Positions 25,440 through 36,864 of a stretch of DNA of 64,000 bases are shown here, piece by piece; position 1 is the first letter of the stretch; every line of letters starts with the position of its first letter. Where the stretch lies: contig NZ_OY735139.1 of NCBI RefSeq assembly GCF_963457605.1, positions 2,634,001 to 2,698,000 of the forward strand, in the 5' to 3' direction. Under the pieces are notes generated by a model that saw nothing but the letters and a program-made list of their open reading frames with translations, did no database searches and was not told where the DNA came from. The stretch is from an uncultured Gellertiella sp. (GTDB taxonomy: Bacteria > Pseudomonadota > Alphaproteobacteria > Rhizobiales > Rhizobiaceae). A program made the position numbers and the translations under genes.

Positions 25440-27761
25440 ATGAACGATCTGGCTCATCTCATGCAGCGCCTGTCCCAGGCCTTCGACCCCGACCCCTCAC
25501 GCGGACCGGGAGCCTCTGGCACGGGTGCCGAATTCGACCGGTTTGATCTCTGCCACGATGCGCCAGAGCCCGAGCGGCAGGTGCGCGGCGAGAGCGGCGA
25601 TACCGGCAAGCCCGACAATACAGCCCTGTGGCTCGGCGGCGGCGGCCTGATGGCCTCGGCGCTGGCACTGTCCGTCGGACGGCAGGAGGCGATCCTGTTT
25701 CTGGCGGGGGCCCTGATGGCCTCGGCCTCGGTGTTTCTGGGCTGGCATGCGGTGGAAAAGGTCAGGGCGCGGCGTCGCGCCCGCAACCAGCGCCACGAGC
25801 GTGAACTTGCCCATGACCGCGAATGGCTGGCGCGCGAGAAGGAAACGGTACTGGCCTCGATCCATGATGGTTTCGGCGATATTGCCGTGTTGCGGGATCA
25901 GGGCGGCAGGATCCGCGCTGCCAATCGGGTGTTCTCGGATCTGGTCGGGGAGGACGATCCCAGGGGCAAGACCTGCGAGGAGCTTGGCTTCGTCTTCCGC
26001 CCGTCCAGTCGCGCCGGACGGCTTTTGGCGGAAATCGCCACATCCGGGGGACCACGCCACTTCGCCTGGGGCGATGTCATGACCCGCGATCCCGCCACCG
26101 GCCAGTTGCTGACGCAAAGTGTCGGGCGCGATATCACCGAGGAAACCCGCAGCACCTCGATTGCCGAAGCGGCGTGCAGCAAGGCGGAACGGGCAAGTGC
26201 TGCCAAATCCCGACTGCTCGCAACCGTTGCCCATGAGGTGCGCACCCCGCTGACCGGCCTGCTGGGCATGGCGGATCTGCTCGACAATTCGCCGCTGGCG
26301 GCCGACCAGCGCAACTATGTCTCCGGCCTTCGCCAGTCCGGGCAGGTGCTGTCGCATCTGGTCGAGGACCTGCTCGATTTTGCCACGATGGAAGCCGGGC
26401 GGTTCGAACTGCGCCCGGTGGCGATGTCGCCGCGCCAGCTGATAGAGGGCGTGGTCGAAATGCTGGCACCCCGCGCCCATTTCAAGGGGCTGGAAATTGC
26501 CTCCTATGTCGGACCCGACGTACCGGAATATCTGGATCTGGACCCGGCCCGGTTGCGTCAGGTGCTGTTCAACGTCGCGGGCAATGCGGTGAAGTTCACC
26601 CGCAGCGGCGGCGTCTGCGTCTCGGCAACCATCGTCGCCTCGGATCTGGTTCTGGTGATTGCCGATACCGGTCCCGGCATGACCGGCGAGGAGAAGGCAC
26701 GGATCTTTGATGAATTCGTCCAGGTCGGTTCCCAGGAGGCGAAAAGCGGGGGCAAGGGACTTGGCCTGTCGATCAGCGCCCGGATCGTCGAGGCATTCCA
26801 CGGCAGCATGTCGGTCGACAGTATCGAGGCGCAGGGCACCACCTTCACCATCCGCATTCCCGTTTCCGCCGGTCTTCTCAATAGCGGCAGGGGCGGGCGC
26901 AGAGGCCAGCTTGCCGGTTCCGGGGTTATCCTGATGGCACCGGAAGGACCTGCGGCAAGGGCGATCCTGCGAACGATCAACGCACTTGGCGGCGCAGGCC
27001 TGCTGTGCGAAACCGATGCTGCTGTCGCCGATGCCCTGCAACGCGGGTCTATCGACGGGCGTGCCCTGACCGATATCGTCGTCGATCACCGCCTCGAGCG
27101 GTATTTCATCGGCGACGTGGCCGTCACCGCGGAAATGATGCGGTTGCGTCGGGTCTTCCTTGTCAATCCCGAGGAACGGCAGGCCCGCATCAGTGGTCCC
27201 TATGATGCCTGGCTGATCCGGCCGCTGCGCGAACAGTCGCTGGTTGACGTGCTGCGCGGCAGGCTGCACGGTCTTGAAAAGCGCGGCGCGACCAATGACA
27301 ACCAGCCGGACGCCGACAAGGCGATCCGCAACACGGCATCGCGCGACATGTCCGGCGGGCTCAACATCGTGCTGGGCGAGGATGACCCGGTCAATGCCCT
27401 GCTGGTCAGAACCACGCTTGCGCGGGCGGGTCACAACGTGCGCCATGCCGGAGATTTCGACAGTCTCCTCAGCCTCCTTGCCGGTTCCGATGGCTGGCGA
27501 CCGGACCTTCTGATCACTGATCTCGGCATGCCGGGTGGTTCCGGTCTCGACATCATTCAGCGCCTGCGGGGCCGGGAAATGGCCGAGGGCAGGCGCGCCA
27601 TGCCGATCATCGTGCTGTCAGGCGATTGCGGCGAGGAAACACGGCTGGCAGCACTTTCCAACGGCGCCGACCGGGTGCTGGCCAAGCCCGCCGCACCTGG
27701 CGATCTCCTTCAGCAGGTGGTGGCCTGCCTGATGGATGCGCCACGTGTCCATCAGGGGTAA
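25440..27761 (+). CDS. Hybrid sensor histidine kinase with C-terminal receiver
   Basis: A 773-aa protein. Two close transmembrane helices (about residues 62-105) have almost no periplasmic loop, followed by a PAS-like domain (about 135-230). HisKA carries the phospho-acceptor His265 (VAHEVRTPLTG). HATPase_c has boxes NAVKFT, DTGPGM and GKGLGLSIS. The C-terminal receiver (about 645-770) has phospho-acceptor Asp694 (ITDLGMPGG). Between kinase and receiver lies a degenerate receiver-like stretch. The signal is unknown; the near absence of an outer loop suggests membrane or cytoplasmic sensing. No partner regulator is adjacent. Confidence 0.9.
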   Translation: MNDLAHLMQRLSQAFDPDPSRGPGASGTGAEFDRFDLCHDAPEPERQVRGESGDTGKPDNTALWLGGGGLMASALALSVGRQEAILFLAGALMASASVFLGWHAVEKVRARRRARNQRHERELAHDREWLAREKETVLASIHDGFGDIAVLRDQGGRIRAANRVFSDLVGEDDPRGKTCEELGFVFRPSSRAGRLLAEIATSGGPRHFAWGDVMTRDPATGQLLTQSVGRDITEETRSTSIAEAACSKAERASAAKSRLLATVAHEVRTPLTGLLGMADLLDNSPLAADQRNYVSGLRQSGQVLSHLVEDLLDFATMEAGRFELRPVAMSPRQLIEGVVEMLAPRAHFKGLEIASYVGPDVPEYLDLDPARLRQVLFNVAGNAVKFTRSGGVCVSATIVASDLVLVIADTGPGMTGEEKARIFDEFVQVGSQEAKSGGKGLGLSISARIVEAFHGSMSVDSIEAQGTTFTIRIPVSAGLLNSGRGGRRGQLAGSGVILMAPEGPAARAILRTINALGGAGLLCETDAAVADALQRGSIDGRALTDIVVDHRLERYFIGDVAVTAEMMRLRRVFLVNPEERQARISGPYDAWLIRPLREQSLVDVLRGRLHGLEKRGATNDNQPDADKAIRNTASRDMSGGLNIVLGEDDPVNALLVRTTLARAGHNVRHAGDFDSLLSLLAGSDGWRPDLLITDLGMPGGSGLDIIQRLRGREMAEGRRAMPIIVLSGDCGEETRLAALSNGADRVLAKPAAPGDLLQQVVACLMDAPRVHQG

Positions 27762-27857
27762 AGCTCTCTCCGGCGCTTATCCTCCAAGACAGAATGCCGA
27801 CCTCGTCACTTTCCTGTCGCAGATTCATGTTTTAAGAGGATCTGAAAGAAGCGGAAT

Positions 27858-28733
27858 GTGGGCGAGATGAGCATGGAACAGGCGCAGACGGAAGCCGACA
27901 TCAAGGATGCAAGCCCGGCCTTTGCGTCAGCGGTGCCGGTACTCGGGCGGATCGGATCGCTCGAAACCCGGCTGGCCCTCAACAGTTTCGAAATCGATGC
28001 GGCGCAGCGGGTGCGGTATCAGGTCTTCGTCGAGGAGATGAAGGCGGTTCTTTCCCCCGATGCGATGCGGCGCAAGCGTGATACCGATGCCTGGGATTCG
28101 GTCTGCGACCACCTGCTGGTGCTGGACCGCTCGCTGGAAGGCGATACGGAAGACCAGATCGTCGGCACCTACCGGATCCTGCGGCAGGACGTGGCGACGA
28201 AGCGCGGCGGCTTCTACTCGGCCTCGGAATTCGAGATCGATGCGCTGGTTGCCCGCCATCCCGACAAGAAATTCATGGAACTCGGACGCTCCTGCGTGCT
28301 GCCTGCCTATCGCACAAGGCGCACGGTGGAATTGCTCTGGCAGGGCAACTGGGCCTATGCGCTGAAATACGGCATCGGCACCATGTTCGGCTGCGCCTCG
28401 TTTCCCGGCACCGTGCCGGAAGAACATGCGCTGGCGCTGACCTTCCTCCATCAGTCGGTGCTGGCGCGCGGCGAATGGGCGGTCAATGCCCGTGCCGAAC
28501 TCCATCGCCCGATGGACATGATGCCCGCGGAGGCGATCAACCCCCGCAAGGCGCTCGCTGCCATGCCGCCGCTGATCAAGGGCTATCTGCGGCTCGGCGC
28601 TATGGTGGGCGAGGGCGCGGTGGTCGATCAGGCCTTCAACACCACCGACGTGCTGATCGTCCTGCCGATCACCTCGATTTCCGACCGCTATATCAGCCAT
28701 TATGGCGCGGATGCGGGCCGGTTCTCCGCCTGA
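27858..28733 (+). CDS. olsB: L-ornithine N-alpha-acyltransferase OlsB
   Basis: A 291-aa GNAT-fold acyltransferase that transfers a 3-hydroxyacyl chain from ACP to ornithine, the first step of ornithine-lipid synthesis. Typical segments are YQVFVEEM near residue 54, QIVGTYRILRQ, and FMELGRSCVLPAYR. It sits next to tme-mutS, the order I recall from Sinorhizobium. Start at GTG 27858 or ATG 27867; both have plausible ribosome-binding sites. OlsA-type acyltransferase PlsC-like protein is encoded at 42.9 kb. Confidence 0.9.
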   Translation: MGEMSMEQAQTEADIKDASPAFASAVPVLGRIGSLETRLALNSFEIDAAQRVRYQVFVEEMKAVLSPDAMRRKRDTDAWDSVCDHLLVLDRSLEGDTEDQIVGTYRILRQDVATKRGGFYSASEFEIDALVARHPDKKFMELGRSCVLPAYRTRRTVELLWQGNWAYALKYGIGTMFGCASFPGTVPEEHALALTFLHQSVLARGEWAVNARAELHRPMDMMPAEAINPRKALAAMPPLIKGYLRLGAMVGEGAVVDQAFNTTDVLIVLPITSISDRYISHYGADAGRFSA

Positions 28734-28766
28734 GGCGTGAAACCCGGCCCCGCACTCCCGGCGCTA

Positions 28767-31046
28767 TCAGGTCCCGGCATTATAGGCGGCGATTGCCGCC
28801 ATATTGACGATGTCGCTGTCTTTTGCGCCCATCTGGGTGATCTGTACGGATTTGTCGAGACCGACCAGCAGCGGACCGATGACGGTGGAGCCGCCGAGTT
28901 CCTGCAGCATCCGCGTCGAAATCGCCGCCGAATGAATGGCGGGCATCACCAGCACATTGGCGGTGCCCGACAGGCGGCAGAACGGATATTGCTCCATCCG
29001 CTCGCCGTTGAGCGCGATATCCGCCCCCATCTCGCCGTCATACTCGAAATCCACGTGGCGGCGGTCGAGGATCTTGACCGCTTCGCGCACCCGTTCGGAC
29101 CGCTCGCCGGTCGGGTGGCCGAAGGTGGAATAGGCGAGCATGGCGACGCGCGGCTCGTAGCCCATCCGCCGCGCGGTGCGGGCCGCTTCCTCGGCAATAT
29201 CGGCCAGTTCCTCGGCAGAGGGCATGTCATGCACCGCGGTATCGGCAACAAAGACGGTGCGCCCGCGCGTCAGTGCCAGCGACACGCCGATCACCCGGTG
29301 GCCGGGCTTGGGATCGATGCAGCGGCGGATATCCTCGAAGGCGGTGGAATAGTTGCGGGTCGTGCCGGTCACCATCCCGTCGGCGTCGCCCAGCGCCACC
29401 ATGCAGGCGGCAAAATGGTTGCGGTCGGTTTTCACCAGCCGCTGGCAGTCGCGGTAGAGATAGCCCTTCCGCTGCAGGCGGGCATAGAGATAATCCGTAT
29501 AGGCCTCGACCCGGTCGGAGATGCGGGCGTTCACCACCTCGATGCCGGGCCGGTTGAGGTCGATGCCGTGCTTGGCGGCGGTGGCATGCACCGGTTCGTC
29601 GCGACCGAGCAGGATGGCTGTCCCGAGCCCCTGGTTGGCATAGGAAATCGCCGCGCGCATCACCTGCTCTTCCTCCGCCTCGGCAAACACCACCCGTTTT
29701 GGAGATTGGCGCACCCGTTCGTAGAGGCGCTGGAGGGTCGAGGCAATCGGATCGCGGCGGGCGGAAAGCTCGCTGGCATAGGCGGCAAGATCGGCAATCG
29801 GCTTGCGGGCCACGCCCGATTCCATCGCCGCCTCCGCCACGGCCACCGGAATTGCGGAAATCAGCCGGGGATCGAAGGGCACCGGGATGATGTAGCGCGG
29901 TCCGAAGCGCGGGCGGTTGCCCTGATAGGCGGCGGCCACGTCGTCGGGCACGTCCTCGCGTGCCAGCGAGGCGAGCGCCCGGACAGCGGCAATCTTCATC
30001 GCGTCATTGATGGTCGAGGCGCGCACGTCGAGCGCCCCACGGAAGATGTAGGGAAAACCCAGCACATTGTTGACCTGGTTCGGATAGTCCGAGCGGCCGG
30101 TTGCCATGATCGCGTCGTCGCGGATCTCCGCCACCAGTTCCGGCGTGATTTCCGGGTCCGGATTGGCCATTGCAAAGATGATCGGACGGTCTGCCATAGA
30201 GCGGATCATCTGATCGGAAAAGGCCCCCTTCTGCGACAGGCCGAACACCACGTCCGCCCCTTTCATCGCCTCGGCCAGCGTCCGGTTTTCGGTCCTGACC
30301 GCATGGGCGGATTTCCACTGGTTCATGCCTTCGGTGCGGCCCTGGTAGATGACGCCCTTGGTGTCGCAGAGCGTGATGTTTTCCGGCGTAAAGCCCATGG
30401 CCTTGATCAGTTCGATGCAGGCAATCGCCGCAGCACCCGCCCCGTTGCAGACGAGTTTCGTCGTCCTGAAGTCGCGGCCTGTCAGCTCCAGTGCATTGAT
30501 CAGCCCGGCTGCCGCAATGATCGCCGTGCCGTGCTGGTCGTCGTGGAAGACGGGAATGTCCATCAGCTCGCGCAGCCGCTGCTCGATGATGAAACAGTCG
30601 GGCGCCTTGATGTCCTCGAGATTGATGCCGCCGAAGGAAGGCCCGAGATAGCGCACGCAATTGATGAATTCGTCGACATTTTCCGTGTCGACCTCGAGAT
30701 CGATGCTGTCGACATCGGCAAATCGCTTGAACAGCACCGCCTTGCCTTCCATCACCGGCTTGGAGGCGAGTGCGCCAAGATTGCCAAGGCCGAGAATGGC
30801 GGTGCCGTTGGAGATCACCGCCACCATGTTGCCGCGCGTCGTGTAATCATAGGCGGTCGCGGGATCGGCGGCGATGGCCTTGACCGGCACGGCAACCCCC
30901 GGCGAATAGGCCAGCGACAGGTCGCGTTGCGTCGCCATCGGCTTGGTCGGATTGATCTCGAGCTTGCCGGGGCGGCCCCTTGAGTGGAAATCGAGCGCCT
31001 CCTGCTCGGTGACGGTGGCTTTGATCGGGCCAGTTTTCTCGGTCAC
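28767..31046 (-). CDS. tme: NADP-dependent malic enzyme with phosphotransacetylase-like domain
   Basis: A 759-aa chimeric malic enzyme (Tme/MaeB type). The N-terminal malic enzyme domain (about residues 1-430) decarboxylates malate to pyruvate with NADP. The C-terminal phosphotransacetylase-like domain (about 435-759) usually lacks acetyltransferase activity and is regulatory. The start is GTG at 31046 after AAAGGAGAG. Motifs include [17 protein letters not shown] and [16 protein letters not shown]. It converges with olsB and is divergent from mutS. Confidence 0.94.
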   Translation of the reverse strand: MTEKTGPIKATVTEQEALDFHSRGRPGKLEINPTKPMATQRDLSLAYSPGVAVPVKAIAADPATAYDYTTRGNMVAVISNGTAILGLGNLGALASKPVMEGKAVLFKRFADVDSIDLEVDTENVDEFINCVRYLGPSFGGINLEDIKAPDCFIIEQRLRELMDIPVFHDDQHGTAIIAAAGLINALELTGRDFRTTKLVCNGAGAAAIACIELIKAMGFTPENITLCDTKGVIYQGRTEGMNQWKSAHAVRTENRTLAEAMKGADVVFGLSQKGAFSDQMIRSMADRPIIFAMANPDPEITPELVAEIRDDAIMATGRSDYPNQVNNVLGFPYIFRGALDVRASTINDAMKIAAVRALASLAREDVPDDVAAAYQGNRPRFGPRYIIPVPFDPRLISAIPVAVAEAAMESGVARKPIADLAAYASELSARRDPIASTLQRLYERVRQSPKRVVFAEAEEEQVMRAAISYANQGLGTAILLGRDEPVHATAAKHGIDLNRPGIEVVNARISDRVEAYTDYLYARLQRKGYLYRDCQRLVKTDRNHFAACMVALGDADGMVTGTTRNYSTAFEDIRRCIDPKPGHRVIGVSLALTRGRTVFVADTAVHDMPSAEELADIAEEAARTARRMGYEPRVAMLAYSTFGHPTGERSERVREAVKILDRRHVDFEYDGEMGADIALNGERMEQYPFCRLSGTANVLVMPAIHSAAISTRMLQELGGSTVIGPLLVGLDKSVQITQMGAKDSDIVNMAAIAAYNAGT

Positions 31047-31168
31047 AAGTGCTCTCCTTTTGCGCAAGCTGTGGGCAGACGGGGGCGGAAGGGCCTTTAC
31101 GGTTGTGCGGGAGGCCCCGGCAAGCGCATACTGTTGCATGCATTTCCGCTCATGAAAACAATCAAGCC

Positions 31169-33910
31169 GTGACAATCAACCTTTCGCCCACAACCGATGT
31201 CCTCGATGCGACAGCCCTGGTTTCGGAATTGAGCCGCCAGACGGCCACGCCGATGATGGAACAATATATCGATATCAAGGCCAACAATCCGGATTCGCTG
31301 CTGTTTTACCGGATGGGGGATTTCTACGAGCTGTTCTTCGATGATGCGGTCGAAGCCTCCCGGGCGCTCGGCATCACGCTGACCAAACGCGGCCAGCACA
31401 TGGGTCACGACATCCCGATGTGCGGCGTGCCGGTCCATGCGGCGGATGATTATCTGCAGAAGCTCATTTCGCTCGGCTTCCGTGTCGCCGTTTGCGAACA
31501 GGTGGAAGATCCGGCGGAGGCGAAGAAGCGCGGTTCTAAATCCGTGGTCCGGCGCGATGTGGTGCGGCTTGTGACGCCCGGCACGATCACCGAGGAAAAA
31601 CTGCTGTCGCCGGGCGAGGCCAATTACCTGATGACGCTTGCCCGCATCCGGGGCAGCGGCGAGCCGCAACTGGCGCTCGCCTGGATCGATATTTCGACCG
31701 GGGTCTTCCGGCTGGCCGAAACCGAGCCGGGGCGGCTGCTTGCCGATGTGCTGCGGATCGATCCGCGCGAACTGGTGGTGGCCGATACGCTGTTTCACGA
31801 TCCCGACCTGAAGCCGGTATTCGACGTGCTGGGCCGGATCGTCAGCCCGCAGCCCGCCGTGCTGTTCGACAGCGCCACGGCGGAGCGGCGGATTGCCCGC
31901 TATTACGGCGTCTCGACGCTGGACGGGTTCGGCACCTATTCCCGGGCGGAAATGGCGGCGGCTTCCGCTGCCGTCGCCTATGTCGAAAAGACCCAGATTG
32001 CCGAACGCCCGCCGCTTGGCCGGCCGGAACGCGAAAGCAGCGCCTCGACCCTGTTCATCGACCCCGCCACCCGGGCCAATCTCGAACTGGTGAAGACGCT
32101 GTCGGGTGATCGCAACGGGGCGCTTTTGAAGGCGCTTGACCGCACCGTCACCGGCGGCGGCGCGCGGCTTCTGACCGAGCGGCTGATGTCGCCCCTGACC
32201 GATCCGGACGCCATCAATGCGCGGCTCGATTCGATTTCCGCCCTGCTCGGCGATGCCCTGCTGCGCGGCGCGCTGCGCGAGGGCCTGAAACATATTCCCG
32301 ACATGCCCCGCGCCCTGTCGCGGCTGGCGCTGGACCGGGGCGGCCCGAGGGATCTGGGCGCGATCCGGCAGGGGCTTGCTGCTGCCGCCGGTCTTGCCCG
32401 CCTGCTGGAAAGTTGCTCCCTGCCGCCGGAACTTGCCGAGGCGCTGGCGGGTCTGAACGCGCTGCCGTCCTCGCTGGAACTGCTGCTCGGCCAGTGGCTC
32501 GGTGAGGAACTGCCGCTGCTGAAGCGCGATGGCGGTTTCATTCGCGAAGGCGCGCAGGAAGAGCTCGATGAACTCCGGGCGCTGCGCGACCAGTCGCGCC
32601 GGGTGATCGCCGGGTTGCAGCTGCAATATGCCGAGGAAACCGGCATCAGGTCGCTGAAGATCAAGCACAACAATGTGCTCGGCTATTTCATCGAGGTGAC
32701 GGCGGGCAATGCCGGGACGATGACCGATACGGACGAGGCGCGCGGCCGCTTCATCCATCGCCAGACCATGGCCAGCGCCATGCGCTTCACCACGCCGGAA
32801 CTGGCCGATCTCGAAAGCCGCATCGCCAATGCCGCAGGCCAGGCGCTGACGCTGGAACTTGAGGCTTTCGAGACGATGCGCAGCCAGGTGGTCGATTGCG
32901 CCGAGCAGATCAAGCGCGGGGCGCGGGCCCTTGCGATCATCGATGTGGCGCAGGCGCTGGCGGTGCTGGCCGAAGAGCAGGATTATTGCCGTCCCGAGGT
33001 GGATCTGTCTGCCATCTTCGCCATCGAAGGCGGGCGTCATCCGGTTGTCGAGCAGGCTTTAAGGCGGCAGGGCGGCACTGCCTTCGTCGCCAATGACTGC
33101 AATCTCTCGCCGCCCGCCGGTGGCACGCTCGGGGCGATCTGGTTGCTGACCGGCCCCAACATGGGGGGTAAATCCACCTTTCTCAGGCAGAATGCGCTGG
33201 TGGCGATCATGGCGCAGATGGGCTCCTTCGTGCCCGCCCGCCGTGCCCATATCGGCATTGTCGACCGGCTGTTTTCCCGCGTCGGGGCGTCGGATGATCT
33301 GGCGCGCGGCCGCTCCACCTTCATGGTGGAAATGGTGGAAACCGCCGCCATCCTCAATCAGGCGACCGACCGGTCGCTGGTCATCCTCGATGAGATCGGC
33401 CGGGGCACGGCGACCTTCGACGGGCTGTCGATTGCCTGGGCGGCGGTCGAACACCTGCACGAGGCCAACCGCTGCCGGGGCCTGTTTGCCACCCATTTCC
33501 ACGAACTGACCGTGCTGTCTGAAAAGCTCGACCGGCTTTCCAATGCGACGATGCGGGTCAAGGAATGGGACGGCGACGTGATCTTCCTGCACGAGGTCGG
33601 GCCGGGAGCTGCCGACCGCTCCTATGGCATCCAGGTGGCACGGCTTGCCGGGCTTCCCGCCTCCGTCGTCGCCCGTGCCCGCGATGTGCTCGCCAAGCTT
33701 GAAGACGCCGACCGGAAGAACCCGGCAAGCCAGCTGATCGACGATCTGCCGCTGTTCCAGGTGGCGGTCCGACGCGAAGAGGCGCGACGGGCGGGACCTT
33801 CGAAGGTGGAAGAGCAGCTCTCCGCCCTCAATCCGGACGACATGACGCCGCGCGAGGCGCTCGAGGCGCTTTATGCCTTGAAAAGGCAGCTTGGCCGCAC
33901 GAATGGCTGA
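31169..33910 (+). CDS. mutS: DNA mismatch repair protein MutS
   Basis: A 913-aa mismatch-recognition ATPase. The mismatch-binding motif [11 protein letters not shown] is near residue 48, the connector, clamp and lever regions follow, and Walker [10 protein letters not shown] is at about residues 661-669. The start is placed at GTG 31169, giving the rhizobial N-terminus; the open frame extends back to 31049 but that part runs into the tme promoter region and has no family similarity. The ribosome-binding site is weak. No mutL is present in the window. Confidence 0.93.
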   Translation: MTINLSPTTDVLDATALVSELSRQTATPMMEQYIDIKANNPDSLLFYRMGDFYELFFDDAVEASRALGITLTKRGQHMGHDIPMCGVPVHAADDYLQKLISLGFRVAVCEQVEDPAEAKKRGSKSVVRRDVVRLVTPGTITEEKLLSPGEANYLMTLARIRGSGEPQLALAWIDISTGVFRLAETEPGRLLADVLRIDPRELVVADTLFHDPDLKPVFDVLGRIVSPQPAVLFDSATAERRIARYYGVSTLDGFGTYSRAEMAAASAAVAYVEKTQIAERPPLGRPERESSASTLFIDPATRANLELVKTLSGDRNGALLKALDRTVTGGGARLLTERLMSPLTDPDAINARLDSISALLGDALLRGALREGLKHIPDMPRALSRLALDRGGPRDLGAIRQGLAAAAGLARLLESCSLPPELAEALAGLNALPSSLELLLGQWLGEELPLLKRDGGFIREGAQEELDELRALRDQSRRVIAGLQLQYAEETGIRSLKIKHNNVLGYFIEVTAGNAGTMTDTDEARGRFIHRQTMASAMRFTTPELADLESRIANAAGQALTLELEAFETMRSQVVDCAEQIKRGARALAIIDVAQALAVLAEEQDYCRPEVDLSAIFAIEGGRHPVVEQALRRQGGTAFVANDCNLSPPAGGTLGAIWLLTGPNMGGKSTFLRQNALVAIMAQMGSFVPARRAHIGIVDRLFSRVGASDDLARGRSTFMVEMVETAAILNQATDRSLVILDEIGRGTATFDGLSIAWAAVEHLHEANRCRGLFATHFHELTVLSEKLDRLSNATMRVKEWDGDVIFLHEVGPGAADRSYGIQVARLAGLPASVVARARDVLAKLEDADRKNPASQLIDDLPLFQVAVRREEARRAGPSKVEEQLSALNPDDMTPREALEALYALKRQLGRTNG

Positions 33911-34020
33911 CGCCAAAGTCTCTCTGGCGCCGGTCTTCCCGATTGGCTACACAAGGGGCATGATCGTTTCAATCGATTGGACGTGATCCATCTCCGGCGC
34001 GAAGCACGAGCATCCTGACC

Positions 34021-36864
34021 ATGAGCACAGTCGACAGTGACCTTCCCGGCCAGACAGGCAGCGGGCTGATCGATCCCGCGGGCCTACGCTCCGCCATGGC
34101 GCTGATTGCAAGCACCCAGGCCGAAAGTGCGGCGGGCATGCGCAATGCCATTCTGGCGCTGTTGAAGCGGATCAAGGCCGAGGGCATGGGTGAAGCCCGC
34201 CGCCGTCTGGAGCAGGACCGGCGGGGAATTGCCTGCGCCGAGCGGATTTCGCAGATGATGGACGAGATCATCGCGGCGCTCCACGATTTTGCCGTCAGCC
34301 ATGTCTTTGGCGCGGGCCAGGCGATGGCCGAAAGCCGGCTGGCGGTGATGGCGGTCGGCGGCTATGGACGCGGCACGCTGGCACCGGGTTCCGATATCGA
34401 CCTGCTGTTCCTGCTGCCGCAAAAGCCTGCTGCCTGGAATGCGCCGCTGCTCGAATATGTGCTGCTGATGCTCTGGGATCTCGGCTACAAGGTCGGCCAT
34501 GCCACCCGCACCGTCGACCAATGCCTGCAAAGCGCCAAGGGCGACATGACGATCCGCACGGCGCTTCTCGAAGCCCGGCTTGTCTGCGGCTCGCCATCGC
34601 TGTCGGAATCGCTCACCAATCGCTTCGACTGGGAAGTGGTGCTGAATACCGGCCCGGAATTCGTCGCCGCCAAGCTGGAGGAGCGCGACGAGCGGCATCG
34701 CAAGTCCGGCGACACCCGCTATCTGGTCGAGCCGAACATCAAGGAAGGCAAGGGCGGGCTTCGCGATCTCCACACGCTGTTCTGGATTTCCAAATATTAT
34801 TACCGGGTGCGCGAGCCCGGCGAGCTGGTCAAGCTCGGGGTGCTGTCGCGGCAGGAATGGCAGCTGTTTCGCAAGGCCGAGGACTTTCTCTGGGCGGTGC
34901 GCTGCTTCCTGCATTTCATCACCGGCAAGGCCGAAGAGCGGCTGTCCTTCGACATCCAGCGCGATATCGCCCACAGTCTCGGGTACCAGTCACGGCCGGG
35001 CCTCTCGGATGTCGAGCGCTTCATGAAGCACTATTTCCTCGTCGCCAAGGATGTCGGCGATCTCACCCGGATCTTTTGCGCCGCTCTGGAAGACCAGCAG
35101 GCCAAGGCAGCCCCGGGCCTGACCGGCATGATCCGGCGCTTTTCCAACCGGACCCGCAAGATCGCGGGAACGCTGGATTTCGTCGTGGATCGTGGCCGCA
35201 TCACCCTCGCCGGGCCGGAGGTGTTCCGGCAGGACCCGGTCAATATCATCCGCCTGTTCCACATGGCCGATATCAACAAGCTCGAATTCCACCCCGATGC
35301 TTTGAAGCGGGTCACCCGGTCGCTGTCGCTGATCGACCATGACCTGCGCGAAAGCGAGGAAGCCAACCGGCTGTTTCTCTCCATCCTCACCTCCAAGCGC
35401 GATCCAGCGCTGATCCTGCGACGGATGAACGAGGCGGGCGTGCTTGGCCGCTTCATTCCCGAGTTCGGCAAGATCGTCTCGATGATGCAGTTCAACATGT
35501 ATCATCACTATACGGTGGATGAGCATCTGCTGCGCAGCGTCCATGTCCTGTCGGAAATCGATCAGGGGAAATCCGCCGAACAGCATCCGCTGGCCGCCAC
35601 CGTCATGCCGGGAATTGCCGACCGTGATGCGCTGTTCGTCGCGGTGCTGCTGCATGACATCGCCAAGGGGCGGCAGGAAGACCATTCGGTGGCGGGTGCC
35701 AAGGTGGCGCGAAAGCTCTGCCCGCGCTTCGGCCTGTCGCCGCGCCAGGCGGAACTGGTCGCCTGGCTGATCGAGGAACATCTGCTGATGTCGATGGTGG
35801 CGCAGACCCGCGACCTCAACGACCGCAAGACGATCACCGATTTTGCCGAACGGGTGCAGTCGCTCGAAAGGCTGAAGCTGCTGCTGATCCTCACCGTCTG
35901 CGATATCCGTGCCGTAGGGCCGGGGGTCTGGAACGGCTGGAAGGGCCAGTTGCTGCGCACGCTCTATTACGAGACCGAGCTGCTTCTTTCCGGCGGCTTT
36001 TCGGAAGTGTCGCGCAAGGAGCGCGCCGAACAGGCACAACTGGCACTCGCCGATGCCCTGTCCGACTGGCCGCAGAAGGACCGCGACCTCTATTCCCATC
36101 TCCACTACCAGCCCTATCTGCTGTCGGTGCCGCTCGAGGACCAGCTGCGACATGCCCGGTTCATCCGCGATACCGATCAGGCGGGCGAGGTGCTCGCCAC
36201 CACCGTGCGCACCCATTCTTTCCATGCCATCACCGAAATCACCGTTCTGTCGCCCGACCATCCCCGGCTGCTCGCCATCATCACCGGTGCCTGTGCGGCT
36301 GCCGGGGCGAATATCGCCGACGCCGAGATCTTCACCACCACCGACGGGCGGGCACTGGACACGATCCACATCAACCGCGCCTTTGACACGGACGAAGACG
36401 AATTGCGCCGGGCGGCAACGATCGGCAAGCTGATCGAGGACGTGCTGTCAGGCAAGAAGCGGCTGCCTGAAGTGATCGCCAACAAGAGCCGGGGCCGCAA
36501 GAAGAACCGCGCCTTCACGATTGCGCCCGGCGTCACCATGTCCAATACGCTGTCCAACAAATTCACCGTCATCGAGATCGAATGCCTTGACCGGACCGGT
36601 CTTCTGTCGGAAATCACCGGTGCCCTTGCCGATCTGTCGCTCGACATTGCGTCGGCACGCATCACCACCTTTGGCGAAAAGGTCATCGACACCTTCTATG
36701 TCAGTGATCTCGTTGGCCAGAAGATCACCAATGACAACCGGAGTGCCGCCATCATTGCACGGCTGAAGGCGGTGATGAGCGAAGGCGAGGGCGGGACGGA
36801 AATGGACCAACACACACGATTGCGCCCCGACACCGCGCAGAAGAAAGCCAGAAACGACGCATGA
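34021..36864 (+). CDS. glnD: Bifunctional PII uridylyltransferase/uridylyl-removing enzyme GlnD
   Basis: A 947-aa nitrogen sensor that adds or removes UMP on PII proteins according to glutamine level. Domains in order: nucleotidyltransferase (GSDIDLLF, Gly123-Ser124, Asp125, Asp127), helical linker, HD hydrolase (His545-Asp546 in LLHDIAKG), then two ACT domains (about 738-800 and 848-920) that bind glutamine. The stop overlaps the murJ start (ATGA). The C-terminal ACT segments are complete. Confidence 0.96.
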   Translation: MSTVDSDLPGQTGSGLIDPAGLRSAMALIASTQAESAAGMRNAILALLKRIKAEGMGEARRRLEQDRRGIACAERISQMMDEIIAALHDFAVSHVFGAGQAMAESRLAVMAVGGYGRGTLAPGSDIDLLFLLPQKPAAWNAPLLEYVLLMLWDLGYKVGHATRTVDQCLQSAKGDMTIRTALLEARLVCGSPSLSESLTNRFDWEVVLNTGPEFVAAKLEERDERHRKSGDTRYLVEPNIKEGKGGLRDLHTLFWISKYYYRVREPGELVKLGVLSRQEWQLFRKAEDFLWAVRCFLHFITGKAEERLSFDIQRDIAHSLGYQSRPGLSDVERFMKHYFLVAKDVGDLTRIFCAALEDQQAKAAPGLTGMIRRFSNRTRKIAGTLDFVVDRGRITLAGPEVFRQDPVNIIRLFHMADINKLEFHPDALKRVTRSLSLIDHDLRESEEANRLFLSILTSKRDPALILRRMNEAGVLGRFIPEFGKIVSMMQFNMYHHYTVDEHLLRSVHVLSEIDQGKSAEQHPLAATVMPGIADRDALFVAVLLHDIAKGRQEDHSVAGAKVARKLCPRFGLSPRQAELVAWLIEEHLLMSMVAQTRDLNDRKTITDFAERVQSLERLKLLLILTVCDIRAVGPGVWNGWKGQLLRTLYYETELLLSGGFSEVSRKERAEQAQLALADALSDWPQKDRDLYSHLHYQPYLLSVPLEDQLRHARFIRDTDQAGEVLATTVRTHSFHAITEITVLSPDHPRLLAIITGACAAAGANIADAEIFTTTDGRALDTIHINRAFDTDEDELRRAATIGKLIEDVLSGKKRLPEVIANKSRGRKKNRAFTIAPGVTMSNTLSNKFTVIEIECLDRTGLLSEITGALADLSLDIASARITTFGEKVIDTFYVSDLVGQKITNDNRSAAIIARLKAVMSEGEGGTEMDQHTRLRPDTAQKKARNDA

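Noticed and set aside
28737-30983. Long plus-strand open frame (748 codons) opposite tme
   Set aside because: The minus strand encodes a complete malic enzyme. The plus product is His/Arg/Gly-rich shadow sequence.
31097-33040. Minus-strand open frame of 647 codons opposite mutS
   Set aside because: MutS on the plus strand has all expected motifs; the antisense product has none.
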